From assembly GCF_002127265.1 (NCBI RefSeq), contig NZ_NFUU01000001.1, positions 2,922,040 to 2,986,039 of the forward strand: DNA of 64,000 nt, read 5' to 3'. This DNA is from Hydrogenophaga sp. IBVHS1 (GTDB lineage: Bacteria; Pseudomonadota; Gammaproteobacteria; Burkholderiales; Burkholderiaceae_C). Shown one piece after another: positions 24,261 through 33,184 of the stretch; within the stretch, counting starts at the first letter, position 1, and every line of letters begins with the position of its first letter. The position numbers and the translations under genes are program-made. Below the pieces are notes generated by a model. The model did no database searches. It was given only the letters and a program-made list of their open reading frames with translations, and was not told where the DNA came from.

Positions 24261-25132
24261 TGGACTATTTTCTGCAACTGGTCATTTCCGGCATCGCCGT
24301 GGGCCTGCTCTACGGCTTCATCGGCATGGGCTTTGCGATGATTTACCGCGCCACCGGCGTGGTGAACTTCGCCCAGGGCGAGCTGATGATGCTGGTGTCC
24401 TACATCGCCTTCACCCTGGCCGGCACCTTCCAATTTGGCTTCTGGCTCATGCTGGCAGCAACTGTCGCGGCCTCGGTGCTGATTGGCCTTCTGATCGAGG
24501 TCTTGCTGATCCGTCCGATGCTTGGTCAGCCGGTGTTTTCCACGGTGATGGTGACCATTGGCCTGGCCGTGATCCTGCGCTCGGTGGTGGTGCTGATCTG
24601 GGGCGCAGACCCCATGCCGCTCAATGCCGGCCTGCCAACGGAGGTCATCAAGATCGGCCCGGCCGGCCTGTACCCGGCGCAGCTGTATTCCGTTGGGCTG
24701 ATGGCGGCCGTACTGCTCGGCCTGTGGACCTTCTTTCGCTATTCGCGGGTCGGTATCGCCATGCGTGCCACCGCCAACGTGCAAACTGCAGCCCTGCTGA
24801 TGGGCATCAATGTCAAGCGCATTTTCGCCTTGTCCTGGGCCCTGTCGGCGGGGCTCGCCGCCATTGCGGGCGTGTTGATCGGCGTGATCTACGACGTGAA
24901 TCCCGGCATGTGGACGACAGGTCTGCGCAGCTTTCCCGCGGTCATCTTGGGCGGGCTGGACTCGGTGTTCGGCGCCGCACTCGGCGGCATCCTGATCGGG
25001 GTGGTCGAGAATCTGTCGGAAGGCTATATCGGCCGCGGCATGAAGGAGATCGCCGGTTTTGTTTTGATCCTCGTCGTCCTTATGGTCAGACCCTATGGCC
25101 TGTTCGGCAAACCTGAAATCGAGCGTGTCTGA
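24260..25132 (+). CDS. ABC permease, LivH type (module B)
   Basis: 290-residue permease with the family opening (GIAVGLLYGFIGMGFAMIYRA) and end (RPYGLFGKPEIERV). Start ATG at 24260 shares its A with the ligase stop codon. Its own stop overlaps the livM start in the same way. Forms the membrane channel with the next protein. Confidence 0.93.
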   Translation: MDYFLQLVISGIAVGLLYGFIGMGFAMIYRATGVVNFAQGELMMLVSYIAFTLAGTFQFGFWLMLAATVAASVLIGLLIEVLLIRPMLGQPVFSTVMVTIGLAVILRSVVVLIWGADPMPLNAGLPTEVIKIGPAGLYPAQLYSVGLMAAVLLGLWTFFRYSRVGIAMRATANVQTAALLMGINVKRIFALSWALSAGLAAIAGVLIGVIYDVNPGMWTTGLRSFPAVILGGLDSVFGAALGGILIGVVENLSEGYIGRGMKEIAGFVLILVVLMVRPYGLFGKPEIERV

Positions 25133-26178
25133 TGCGTAGCGGAAACTTCAAACAAAACTATCGTCAGCTGCTGGCACTGACCGACTCGGTTCCTGTCATC
25201 GTCTGGTCGTGTCTGCTGGTGGCGCTGCTGGCGGCCGCGCCACTGCTGCTGGCCAAGTACTATGTCTCCGTCATTCTGCTGCTGCTGATCACAGCGGTGG
25301 GGGTGTTGGGCCTGAACCTGCTGACCGGGACCACCGGGCTGATCTCGCTCGGGCACTCGGGGTTTCTGGCGGTCGGCGCCTACACGGCCGGCATCGTGGC
25401 CAGCAAACTTGGCTGGCCAATGCTGGCGTCCATCTTTGCCGGTGGCGTGAGCGCGGCCATCGCCGGGATCATCGTGGGCATACCCTCGCTGCGTCTCAAA
25501 GGGCTGTACCTGGCCATCACGACGATGGCATTTGCCGTGATCATCAACCACCTGATCCTCAACGGTGGCGACCTGACCGGAGGCTCGGAAGGCTTGACGG
25601 TGCCGCAACCCTCGCTGTTCGGTCAGGCGCTGGGGGCAGAACGTGGCTACTACTACGTGGTGCTGTGCTTTGTGGTGGTGTTCACCTTCATCACCCTGAA
25701 CATCCTGCGCAGCCGCATTGGCCGGGCGTTCCAGGCGATTCGGGAGCACGACATCGCAGCCAAGGCCATGGGCGTCAACCTGGTGCGCTACAAGTTGCTG
25801 GCGTTCATGGTCAGCGCCTTCTACACCGGCATCGCCGGGGGCTTGCTGGCCTACTACACACGCTACCTGAATGTCGACAGCTTCAGCCTGCTGATATCGA
25901 TCGAGGCGCTCTCCATGCTCATCGTCGGCGGCCTGGGTTCTGTAGCCGGCGCCTTGCTCGGAACGGCTTTCATCGTCCTGCTCAACGAAAGCCTGGGCTT
26001 CGTGTTCGGCATGATCGGCGCCAGCTTCGGCGGGTCGGGCTCCACTGCCGCCTATGAGATCAAAGGCGTCATTTATGGACTCGCGATTGTGTTGTTCCTG
26101 CGTTTTGAGCCCGATGGCCTGATGGGGCGATGGCGCGACATCAAGCATTACTGGACCCATTGGCCCTTCCGATTCTGA
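25132..26178 (+). CDS. ABC permease, LivM type (module B)
   Basis: 348-residue LivM-type permease; LNLLTGTTGLISLGHSGFLAVGAYTA is the family block. The N-terminal tail RSGNFKQNYR resembles SGIFHTNY in module A, and the protein ends in HWPFRF, a WPF tail shared by the LivM proteins of all three modules. Followed after 41 nt by binding-protein genes. Confidence 0.93.
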   Translation: MRSGNFKQNYRQLLALTDSVPVIVWSCLLVALLAAAPLLLAKYYVSVILLLLITAVGVLGLNLLTGTTGLISLGHSGFLAVGAYTAGIVASKLGWPMLASIFAGGVSAAIAGIIVGIPSLRLKGLYLAITTMAFAVIINHLILNGGDLTGGSEGLTVPQPSLFGQALGAERGYYYVVLCFVVVFTFITLNILRSRIGRAFQAIREHDIAAKAMGVNLVRYKLLAFMVSAFYTGIAGGLLAYYTRYLNVDSFSLLISIEALSMLIVGGLGSVAGALLGTAFIVLLNESLGFVFGMIGASFGGSGSTAAYEIKGVIYGLAIVLFLRFEPDGLMGRWRDIKHYWTHWPFRF

Positions 26179-26219
26179 CCCCGCAGCACACGCGCTGCTT
26201 ATTCCATAGGAGACCTGCG

Positions 26220-27422
26220 ATGCGAACACTACCGAAGCTGACCCAGCGCTTTTGCCTCGGCGCCCTCGCCGCACTGACCTTCGGCAGCGCACTGGCGGCA
26301 GATCCCGGGGTCACGAACGAGAAACTCGTGCTTGGCGCGGTCATCCCGCTGAGCGGCCCGCCCAGCATCATTGGCAAGGCCATTGCCACGACCCTGAAAG
26401 TTTGGGAGCAGGACGTCAATTCGCGCGGCGGCATCGGCGGACGCAAAGTCGACATTCGCATTGAGGACGACGGCTATGTGCCGCAGCGCGCTGTCCAGGG
26501 TCTGAAAAAACTGATTGATGTCGAACAGATCTTTGCATTGATCGGCACCTCCGGCTCGTCGCAGTTGCTGGCCATGCTGCCCATCATCGACGAGCAGAAA
26601 ATTCCCGCCATCAACCATATCGCCGTCAACAGCGCCCACTTCAACCCACCGCACAAGACGCTGTTCAATATCGGGGCAACTTACTGCCAGGAGGTCTCTG
26701 CCAGCATGAAGCATCTGGTCACATCCCAGAAGCTGCAGGGATCGAAGTTCGGCCTGATCTTCCAGGAAGACGATTACGGCACCGACGTCAAATGCGGCTA
26801 CGAACAGGCCCTGAAAGAGCTCGGCTTGAAAAGCAGCATCGAAGTTGCCTACAAACGCGGGGCGAAGGATTTTTCCGCCGAGGTGTTGAGCGTGCAGCGC
26901 GCCGGCGCCACCTTCGTGCTGACCGGCGGCATCATCACCGAAACCGCCGCCATGCTCAAAGAGATCGCGAAGAACCAGATGCAAGCCGTGCGCCTGGCCG
27001 CTCACCCTTCGCATCTGCCTGCGGTACTGGCCCTGGCCGGCCCGGCAGCAGACGGCGTGTACGTCGCCGAGTATGTGCCTCCAGTGACCGACATACAAAC
27101 ACAGGGCATTGGCAAACTCACCGCACTGACCTACAAATATTTTTCAGCCAATGAGGTCAAGGACATGAACCGGTATTCATTGACCGCCTATGTAGGTGTC
27201 CAGTTGCTCGAATCAGCGCTCAACGCATGTGCCAAAAACCTCACACGTGCCTGCGTGGTCGAAAAGCTCGAGCAGACCAAAAATTTCACCAGCGACGGCA
27301 TCATGGCCCCATTGACCTTCGGGCCCAATATTCGACAGTCGGGGACCCGCCCCATTTTGCTCAAGGCGAATGCCAGCGCCGGGAAATTCGAGCGAGCCTC
27401 TGAATTTCTGAGTTCCAAGTAA
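26220..27422 (+). CDS. Periplasmic substrate-binding protein (module B, copy 1)
   Basis: 400-residue type-1 periplasmic binding protein with a signal peptide (LGALAALTFGSALAA, cut before ADPGV). PLSGPPSIIGKA and DDGYVPQRAVQG are family regions. Start ATG at 26220 follows TAGGAGA. The gene downstream encodes a close paralogue. The two Cys residues in TYCQE and KCGYE may be disulphide partners. Ligand unknown. Confidence 0.92.
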   Translation: MRTLPKLTQRFCLGALAALTFGSALAADPGVTNEKLVLGAVIPLSGPPSIIGKAIATTLKVWEQDVNSRGGIGGRKVDIRIEDDGYVPQRAVQGLKKLIDVEQIFALIGTSGSSQLLAMLPIIDEQKIPAINHIAVNSAHFNPPHKTLFNIGATYCQEVSASMKHLVTSQKLQGSKFGLIFQEDDYGTDVKCGYEQALKELGLKSSIEVAYKRGAKDFSAEVLSVQRAGATFVLTGGIITETAAMLKEIAKNQMQAVRLAAHPSHLPAVLALAGPAADGVYVAEYVPPVTDIQTQGIGKLTALTYKYFSANEVKDMNRYSLTAYVGVQLLESALNACAKNLTRACVVEKLEQTKNFTSDGIMAPLTFGPNIRQSGTRPILLKANASAGKFERASEFLSSK

Positions 27423-27477
27423 TCAAGACGACGTGCCACCAGCCCCTCCCCCATTACTCAACCAAGAGTGCCTTTTC

Positions 27478-28686
27478 ATGACACGCAAATACTTTCGATA
27501 TGCCGCCACCAGTCTGCTCAGCATGGTTATCAGCCTGACGGCCACGACCGCCGCTGCTGCCGACCCCGGTGTGACCGACGCCAAAATCGTCCTCGGCTCG
27601 GTGACGCCCGTCAGCGGCCCACCTAGCCTGCTGGGCAAGGCCCACATGCTTGCCTTGCGGGTATGGGAGCAGGATGTCAACGCCCGTGGTGGCATCAACG
27701 GCCGCAAGGTGGAAATTCGCCAGGAAGATGACGGCTATGTGCCTCAGCGTGCTGTGCAAGGCGTCAAGCGACTGGTCGACGTGGAAGGCATCTTCGGCCT
27801 CATCGGCACCTCGGGCTCAGCGATGCTGCAAGCCATGCTGCCCTACATCAACGAGCAAGGCTTGCCAACTATCAACGCGATGGCCGTGGCAGCAGCGCAC
27901 TTCACTCCACCGAACAAAACGGTATTTGTGATCGGGCCAACCTATTGTCAGGAGTTGAGCTCCGCCATGAAAAACATGGTCGCTAGCAAGAAGTTGCAAA
28001 AGGAGAAGTTTGCGCTGGTCTATCAGGATGACGAGTTTGGCAGCGACGTGCGTTGCGGCTACCAGAAGGCGATCAAGGATCTGGGGCTTAACAGCGTGTC
28101 CGAGATCTCCTTCAAGCGTGGCACCAAGGACTTCTCGGCTGAGATGCTGAGTCTGAAGCAGGTGGGAGCGACCTTTCTCGCGTCGGGCGGCGTGGTAGCC
28201 GAGCATTCGATGCTGATGAAGGAATCCGCTAAAAACCAGATGTCGCTGACCTTCCTTGCCGTGCATTCGGCCCACCTGACCCCTGTTCAGGCGCTCGCCG
28301 GTGCCGCGGGCGACGGCTACTTCGTCGCAGACTATGTCCCGCCTCTGACCGACCTGTCGGTGCCAGGCATGGCCAAGTTCATGGGGTTGGCACAGAAATA
28401 TCTGTCAGCCGACGAGTTGAAGTCGCTCAACCGCTATTCGATCACAGCCTACGTCGGTGCGCTGCTAATGGAAGACGCGATCCGCCGCTGTGGCAAGGCG
28501 CTGACCCGCGCCTGTGTCGTCGAGAAGCTGGAGACAACCAAGAACTTCAGCACCGATGGGCTGGCTTCTCCCATCAGTTTCGGCCCCAATGACCGGCACT
28601 CGCCGAGCAGCGTGCTCGTGTTGCGCTCGGACGCCAAAAACTCCCGCTTCGAGCGCGTGTCCGAACCCATCCCCGTGCTCGATTGA
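27478..28686 (+). CDS. Periplasmic substrate-binding protein (module B, copy 2)
   Basis: 402 residues with a signal peptide (SMVISLTATTAAAA before DPGVT). Similar to the upstream protein over its whole length (SGPPSLLGKA, QEDDGYVPQRAVQG, TYCQE, RYSITAYVGALL), so again a tandem duplication, although older or faster diverging than that of module A. The ATG at 27478 lacks a strong ribosome site. Confidence 0.92.
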   Translation: MTRKYFRYAATSLLSMVISLTATTAAAADPGVTDAKIVLGSVTPVSGPPSLLGKAHMLALRVWEQDVNARGGINGRKVEIRQEDDGYVPQRAVQGVKRLVDVEGIFGLIGTSGSAMLQAMLPYINEQGLPTINAMAVAAAHFTPPNKTVFVIGPTYCQELSSAMKNMVASKKLQKEKFALVYQDDEFGSDVRCGYQKAIKDLGLNSVSEISFKRGTKDFSAEMLSLKQVGATFLASGGVVAEHSMLMKESAKNQMSLTFLAVHSAHLTPVQALAGAAGDGYFVADYVPPLTDLSVPGMAKFMGLAQKYLSADELKSLNRYSITAYVGALLMEDAIRRCGKALTRACVVEKLETTKNFSTDGLASPISFGPNDRHSPSSVLVLRSDAKNSRFERVSEPIPVLD

Positions 28687-28729
28687 CACCAGACGCCGTT
28701 CGTCACCCGCCGTACAACTGGTTCCGCCC

Positions 28730-30199
28730 GTGTTTCAAAAAGTTCTGATCGCCAACCGTGGCGAGATCGCGCTGCGGATCCTGCACACACTCAAGGGCAT
28801 GGGGCTCGCCACCGTGGTGGCCCACCACGCGGTGGACGCCGATAGCCCGGCCGTGCTGGAGGCTGACGAGTCGGTCGAATTGCACGGCTTGACGCCCGTG
28901 GCGGCCTACCTCGATATCGCGCAGTTGGTTGAAGCGTGTCGGCGCATTGGGGCACAGGCGCTGCATCCCGGTTACGGCTTCCTGTCTGAAAACGCGGCGT
29001 TTGCGCGTGCGCTGGAAGCTGCTGGCATCGTCTTCATTGGCCCGCGTCCGGACAGCATCGAACTGATGGGCGACAAGGTGCGCGCGCGCAGCTTCGTCGC
29101 CCAACGCGGCTTTCCGGTGGCACCGAGCGCCATCGAGGACGATGACCCGGCCAGCTTCGTCGAGCGCGCCAGGGCGCTCGGCGCGCCGCTGCTGATCAAG
29201 CCTTCAGCCGGCGGTGGCGGCAAGGGCATGCGCATCGTGCGTGACCTCGCCGTGTTGGATCGCGAGATCGAGACCGCACGGCGCGAAGGTGAGCGCTATT
29301 TTGGCGACGGTCGGCTGTTTGTCGAGCGCTATGTGGAGCGCCCGCGGCACATCGAGGTGCAGGTGATGGGCGACGCGCATGGCCAGTTGGTGCATTTCTG
29401 GGAGCGTGAATGTTCAGTGCAGCGACGCTTCCAGAAAATCATTGAAGAAACCCCCTCCCCGGCCCTTTCACCGGTGCAGCGCCACGATATTTGCGAAGCC
29501 GCAGCCGGCATTGCCCGCGCCGCCAACTATCGCGGCGCCGGCACCGTGGAGTTCATCTACGGCGCCGGTGGCGAGTTTTACTTTCTTGAGATGAACACGC
29601 GTCTGCAGGTCGAACACCCGGTCACCGAAATGGTGACGGGCTTTGACCTCGTTCGCGAACAGGTACGCGTCGCCCAGGGTGAGCCGCTCGGCTACACCCA
29701 GGCGGACATCGTGCAGCTTGGTCACGCCATCGAATGCAGGCTTTACGCCGAAGACGCCGAGCATGATTTTCGCCCCTCCACCGGTGACATCCTGTGCTGG
29801 CGACCACCCTCTGGTTCCGGCGTGCGGGTTGATGCCGGCGTGCGCGAAGGACAGGCGGTAACTGCCGCATTTGACCCCATGATCGCCAAAATTATTTGCC
29901 ATGGAAACACGCGTGCACAGGCTATCGAACGCTCCATCCTGGCGCTTGAGCAATCGGTGCTGTTGGGTCTGACCACCAACGCACGCTACCTCACGCGGGT
30001 ACTGCGCCATGCCGAGTTCCGTGCTGGGCAGGCCGACACCGGCATGCTGGCACGCTGCGCCGACGAGCTGCGCGAGTCTCTCACCCCCGATGACATCGAC
30101 CTGGTACTGGCATCGGCGGTGCTCGCCGACCGCGAACTGTTGCGCGCCGTTCACTCCATTCCCGCGATGCACGCCGCCATGGGACCCTGGAGGAATTGA
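28730..30199 (+). CDS. Biotin carboxylase subunit of an acyl-CoA carboxylase
   Basis: 489 residues, biotin-carboxylase fold: N-terminal KVLIANRGEIALRI, ATP-grasp loop KPSAGGGGKGMRIV, EFIYGAGGEFYFLEMNTRLQVEHPVTE. Uses ATP and bicarbonate to carboxylate biotin. It stands alone, with BCCP encoded by the next gene, unlike the fused protein at 59382. The GTG at 28730 is where homology starts (MFQKVLIAN). First gene of a three-gene carboxylase set. Confidence 0.93.
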   Translation: MFQKVLIANRGEIALRILHTLKGMGLATVVAHHAVDADSPAVLEADESVELHGLTPVAAYLDIAQLVEACRRIGAQALHPGYGFLSENAAFARALEAAGIVFIGPRPDSIELMGDKVRARSFVAQRGFPVAPSAIEDDDPASFVERARALGAPLLIKPSAGGGGKGMRIVRDLAVLDREIETARREGERYFGDGRLFVERYVERPRHIEVQVMGDAHGQLVHFWERECSVQRRFQKIIEETPSPALSPVQRHDICEAAAGIARAANYRGAGTVEFIYGAGGEFYFLEMNTRLQVEHPVTEMVTGFDLVREQVRVAQGEPLGYTQADIVQLGHAIECRLYAEDAEHDFRPSTGDILCWRPPSGSGVRVDAGVREGQAVTAAFDPMIAKIICHGNTRAQAIERSILALEQSVLLGLTTNARYLTRVLRHAEFRAGQADTGMLARCADELRESLTPDDIDLVLASAVLADRELLRAVHSIPAMHAAMGPWRN

Positions 30200-30201
30200 C
30201 G

Positions 30202-30702
30202 ATGCGCCGCCGCTATGTCATCAATGGCAAGGTCCATGACCTCGTGGTAACACGTGGAGCGAATGGCGTGTTCCACGTCAGCCATGGCGAACGCAAATTC
30301 GAGATGCAGGGGAAGACGCTGCCTGATGGCCGTTGGCGGGTCACCGTGGATCAGCGCCCGCAAGCCGTCTGGATCGCCGCGCAAGGCGACAGTCGATTCG
30401 TGCACAGTGCGGCCACCGGTGCCCTTGAAGTCGAGGTGATCGATCTCAGCGCAGCCTCCGGCGGCGACCGGGCCGGTGCCGCTTCCGACTTGCTGCAGGC
30501 GCCAATGCCCGGCACGGTGATCGCGGTTCATGTGGCAGCCGGCGATGCCGTGCACACGGGCCAACCGCTCATCGTGATCGAAAGCATGAAGCTGGAAACC
30601 ACGCTGACGGCACCGCGCGACGCCCGGGTCAAGACTGTGTACTTTGCCGTTGGCAACACCTTCGCTCTCAAGTCCACCCTCGTGACGCTGCAAGACCCCT
30701 GA
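30202..30702 (+). CDS. Biotin carboxyl carrier protein
   Basis: 166 residues. The C-terminal biotinyl domain has IESMKLETT, with the biotin-accepting lysine at Lys130; family proteins more often read AMKM. The N-terminal part is the short linker/BT-like region. Start ATG at 30202 follows GGAGGAA; 2 nt separates it from the biotin carboxylase stop codon. It carries CO2 from the biotin carboxylase to the carboxyltransferase encoded next. Confidence 0.92.
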   Translation: MRRRYVINGKVHDLVVTRGANGVFHVSHGERKFEMQGKTLPDGRWRVTVDQRPQAVWIAAQGDSRFVHSAATGALEVEVIDLSAASGGDRAGAASDLLQAPMPGTVIAVHVAAGDAVHTGQPLIVIESMKLETTLTAPRDARVKTVYFAVGNTFALKSTLVTLQDP

Positions 30703-30712
30703 GAACCGATTG

Positions 30713-32311
30713 ATGAAACGCATCGACTCCCGCATCGACACCGCATCCGAAGCGTTCCGGCGAAACCATCAAGCCATGAGCGCCATCGTCGCGAATTTTC
30801 GCGAGCGCATGGAAATCACGCGCCACCAACGTCCGCCGCATGAGATCAAGCGCGTGCGCGCGCAGGGCAAATTACTGGTACGTGAACGGCTGGACCTGCT
30901 ACTAGATCCCGGTACGCCCTTTCTTGAGTTCTCGGCGCTGGCTGCCTGCGAGGACTACAACGGCGAGGTCCCGGGTGCCAACGTGGTCACTGGCCTGGGC
31001 GTGGTCAGTGGCCGCGAGGTGCTGATCCACGCCGACGATTCCAGCGTCAAGGGCGGTGTCTGGTACACGCTCACGCCACGCAAGCTGGCACGACTGCTGG
31101 ACATCGCGCTGGAGAACCAGTTGCCGGTCCTGCATTTGTGCGACAGCGGCGGCGCCTTCCTTGAAGAACTGTCAGGCGTGTACATCGAGGGTGGCCGGGT
31201 GTTCCGCAACCAATGCCTGCTGTCCAAGGCCGGCGTGCCGCAGGTCGCGATGGTGTTCGGCAACTGCACCGCCGGCGGTGCCTACATCCCGGCGCTGTGC
31301 GATTACAGCATCATCGTGCGTGGCACCGGCGGCGTGTTCCTCGGCGGGCCACCGCTCGTGAAGGCCGCCACCGGTGAGGAGCACACCGCCGACGAGATCG
31401 GAGGCTGTGATTTACACACCCAGGTATCCGGCACGGTCGACTACCCGGCTGACAATGAGGCCCACGCCATCGCGATTTGCCGCGAGATCGTTGCGCAGTT
31501 CAAGCCCGCGACGAAAAGCTACCTGCCAGAACGCGATGCCGAGCCACCCTACTACGACCCCGACGAAATGCTGGGCATCGTCTCGCCCGACCACCGGGTG
31601 CAGTTTGACCAGCGCGAACTCATTGCCCGCATCGTCGACGGCAGCCGCTTCCACGAATACCAACCCGCTTATGGCACCACGCTGATCTGCGGCTACGCCT
31701 ACATCTGGGGGTACCGCGTGGGCATCCTCGCCAACAACGGCGTGTTGTTCAGCGACAGTTCCAAGAAAGCGGCGCACTTCATCTCGCTGTGCAATCAGAA
31801 CCGTACACCGCTCGTGTTTCTTCAAAACACCACCGGCTACATGATCGGCCGCAACTACGAAATGGAAGGCATCACCAAGGACGGCGCCAAGATGTTGATG
31901 GCGCAGGCTGGCAGCGAGGTGCCCAAGTTCACCGTCATCACCAGCGCAGCTTTCGGTGCGGGCTATTACGGCATGTGCGGACGGGCGTGGGATCCACGGA
32001 TGATCTGGGCCTGGCCGAACGTGCACATGGGGGTGATGGGCCCCGATCAGGCCGCCAACACCTTCGCCGACGTGAAAATCGCCCAGTTGCGCCGCAAGGG
32101 CCACACGCCCGATGAGGCCGAGATGGCGCAATTGCGCCAGCGCGTGTACGAAAAGGCCGAACGCGAATCCAACGCCTACTTTGCCACCTCGCGCTTGTGG
32201 GACGACGGTCTGCTGGCGCCCACTGACACCCGCAACGCACTGGGCATGGCACTCTCAGCCGCCGCACACGCCCCGATCGCCGACCCGCACTACGGAATTT
32301 TCCGATTCTGA
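30713..32311 (+). CDS. Acyl-CoA carboxylase, carboxyltransferase (beta) subunit
   Basis: 532 residues, typical of propionyl/methylcrotonyl/geranyl-CoA carboxylase beta subunits. Two crotonase-like halves are visible: an N-terminal one with GNCTAGGAYIPAL and FLGGPPLVKAATGE, and a C-terminal one with LANNGVLFSDSSKKAAHFI and TSAAFGAGYYGMCGRAW. The GPPLVKAATGE stretch is more like methylcrotonyl/geranyl-CoA than propionyl-CoA carboxylase, but substrate prediction is weak. An ATG at 30713 follows 10 nt after the BCCP gene. Confidence 0.92.
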   Translation: MKRIDSRIDTASEAFRRNHQAMSAIVANFRERMEITRHQRPPHEIKRVRAQGKLLVRERLDLLLDPGTPFLEFSALAACEDYNGEVPGANVVTGLGVVSGREVLIHADDSSVKGGVWYTLTPRKLARLLDIALENQLPVLHLCDSGGAFLEELSGVYIEGGRVFRNQCLLSKAGVPQVAMVFGNCTAGGAYIPALCDYSIIVRGTGGVFLGGPPLVKAATGEEHTADEIGGCDLHTQVSGTVDYPADNEAHAIAICREIVAQFKPATKSYLPERDAEPPYYDPDEMLGIVSPDHRVQFDQRELIARIVDGSRFHEYQPAYGTTLICGYAYIWGYRVGILANNGVLFSDSSKKAAHFISLCNQNRTPLVFLQNTTGYMIGRNYEMEGITKDGAKMLMAQAGSEVPKFTVITSAAFGAGYYGMCGRAWDPRMIWAWPNVHMGVMGPDQAANTFADVKIAQLRRKGHTPDEAEMAQLRQRVYEKAERESNAYFATSRLWDDGLLAPTDTRNALGMALSAAAHAPIADPHYGIFRF

Positions 32312-32320
32312 AGGGACAAC

Positions 32321-33184
32321 ATGACAGAAGACACCACCTTCGGCTTCGACGATGAAGCCCTCGCAACCCGCCCCACCGTCTACCAGAGCGGACTCTTCGA
32401 AGGCCAGGTGGTGATGGTCAGCGGCGCCGGCAGCGGCATCGGCAAAGCCATCGCCTTCCTGTACGCGCGCCTGGGCGCCAAGCTGGTCATCTGCGGGCGC
32501 GACCCAGCCAAGCTAGAGAGCTGCGCCGAATGGCTGCGCCGGCTCGGCAGCCCTGATGTGCTGGTGCACCCCATGACGATCCGTGATCCCGAGCAGGTGG
32601 AACAGTTGATCGACGTGGCCTGGCTGCACTTCGGACGCATCGACGTGCTCGTCAACAACGCCGGCGGGCAATTCCCGCAGCGGGCGCTGGACTACAGCGT
32701 CAAGGGCTGGAAGGCGGTGATCGACACCAACCTGAACGGAACCTGGTACATGATGCATGCGATGGCGCGCCGCTGGCAGGGCACCGGCACGCGGGGCAAC
32801 ATCGTCAACATCGTCGCCACCTTCCAGCGGGGCATGCCGGGCGTGGCGCACACCTGCGCTGCGCGCGCCGCGGTGACTCACCTGTCTAAAACTGTTGCAG
32901 TGGAGTGGGCGCAGCATGGCATCCGCGTCAATTGCATAGCGCCTGGAGCGATCGCCAGCACCGGCTTTCGTCAGTACTCCCCCGAGGCGGTGAAGGCCTT
33001 CGCCGGAGCCAACCCGATGAAACATGTCGGTGACGTGCAGGACGTGGCCGAGGCCGCGGTCTACCTCAGCGCGCCCAGCGGCAAGTTCGTCACCGGCGAA
33101 CTGCTCACGGTGGATGGCGGCGGCGTGCTCTGGGGCGAAGTCTGGACCATCGCCAAACCCGATTACTTCAAGGTGAACACATGA
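32321..33184 (+). CDS. SDR oxidoreductase, peroxisomal enoyl-CoA reductase-like (copy 1)
   Basis: 287-residue SDR with SGAGSGIGKAIAFLYARLGA and VNNAGGQFP, the latter typical of 2,4-dienoyl-CoA reductase and peroxisomal trans-2-enoyl-CoA reductase. The classical Tyr-x3-Lys is not evident: the region after IVATFQRG reads AHTCAARAAV, as in PECR-like members. It would reduce an unsaturated CoA ester with NADPH. Overlaps the next gene by 4 nt; that gene encodes a close paralogue. Confidence 0.85.
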   Translation: MTEDTTFGFDDEALATRPTVYQSGLFEGQVVMVSGAGSGIGKAIAFLYARLGAKLVICGRDPAKLESCAEWLRRLGSPDVLVHPMTIRDPEQVEQLIDVAWLHFGRIDVLVNNAGGQFPQRALDYSVKGWKAVIDTNLNGTWYMMHAMARRWQGTGTRGNIVNIVATFQRGMPGVAHTCAARAAVTHLSKTVAVEWAQHGIRVNCIAPGAIASTGFRQYSPEAVKAFAGANPMKHVGDVQDVAEAAVYLSAPSGKFVTGELLTVDGGGVLWGEVWTIAKPDYFKVNT

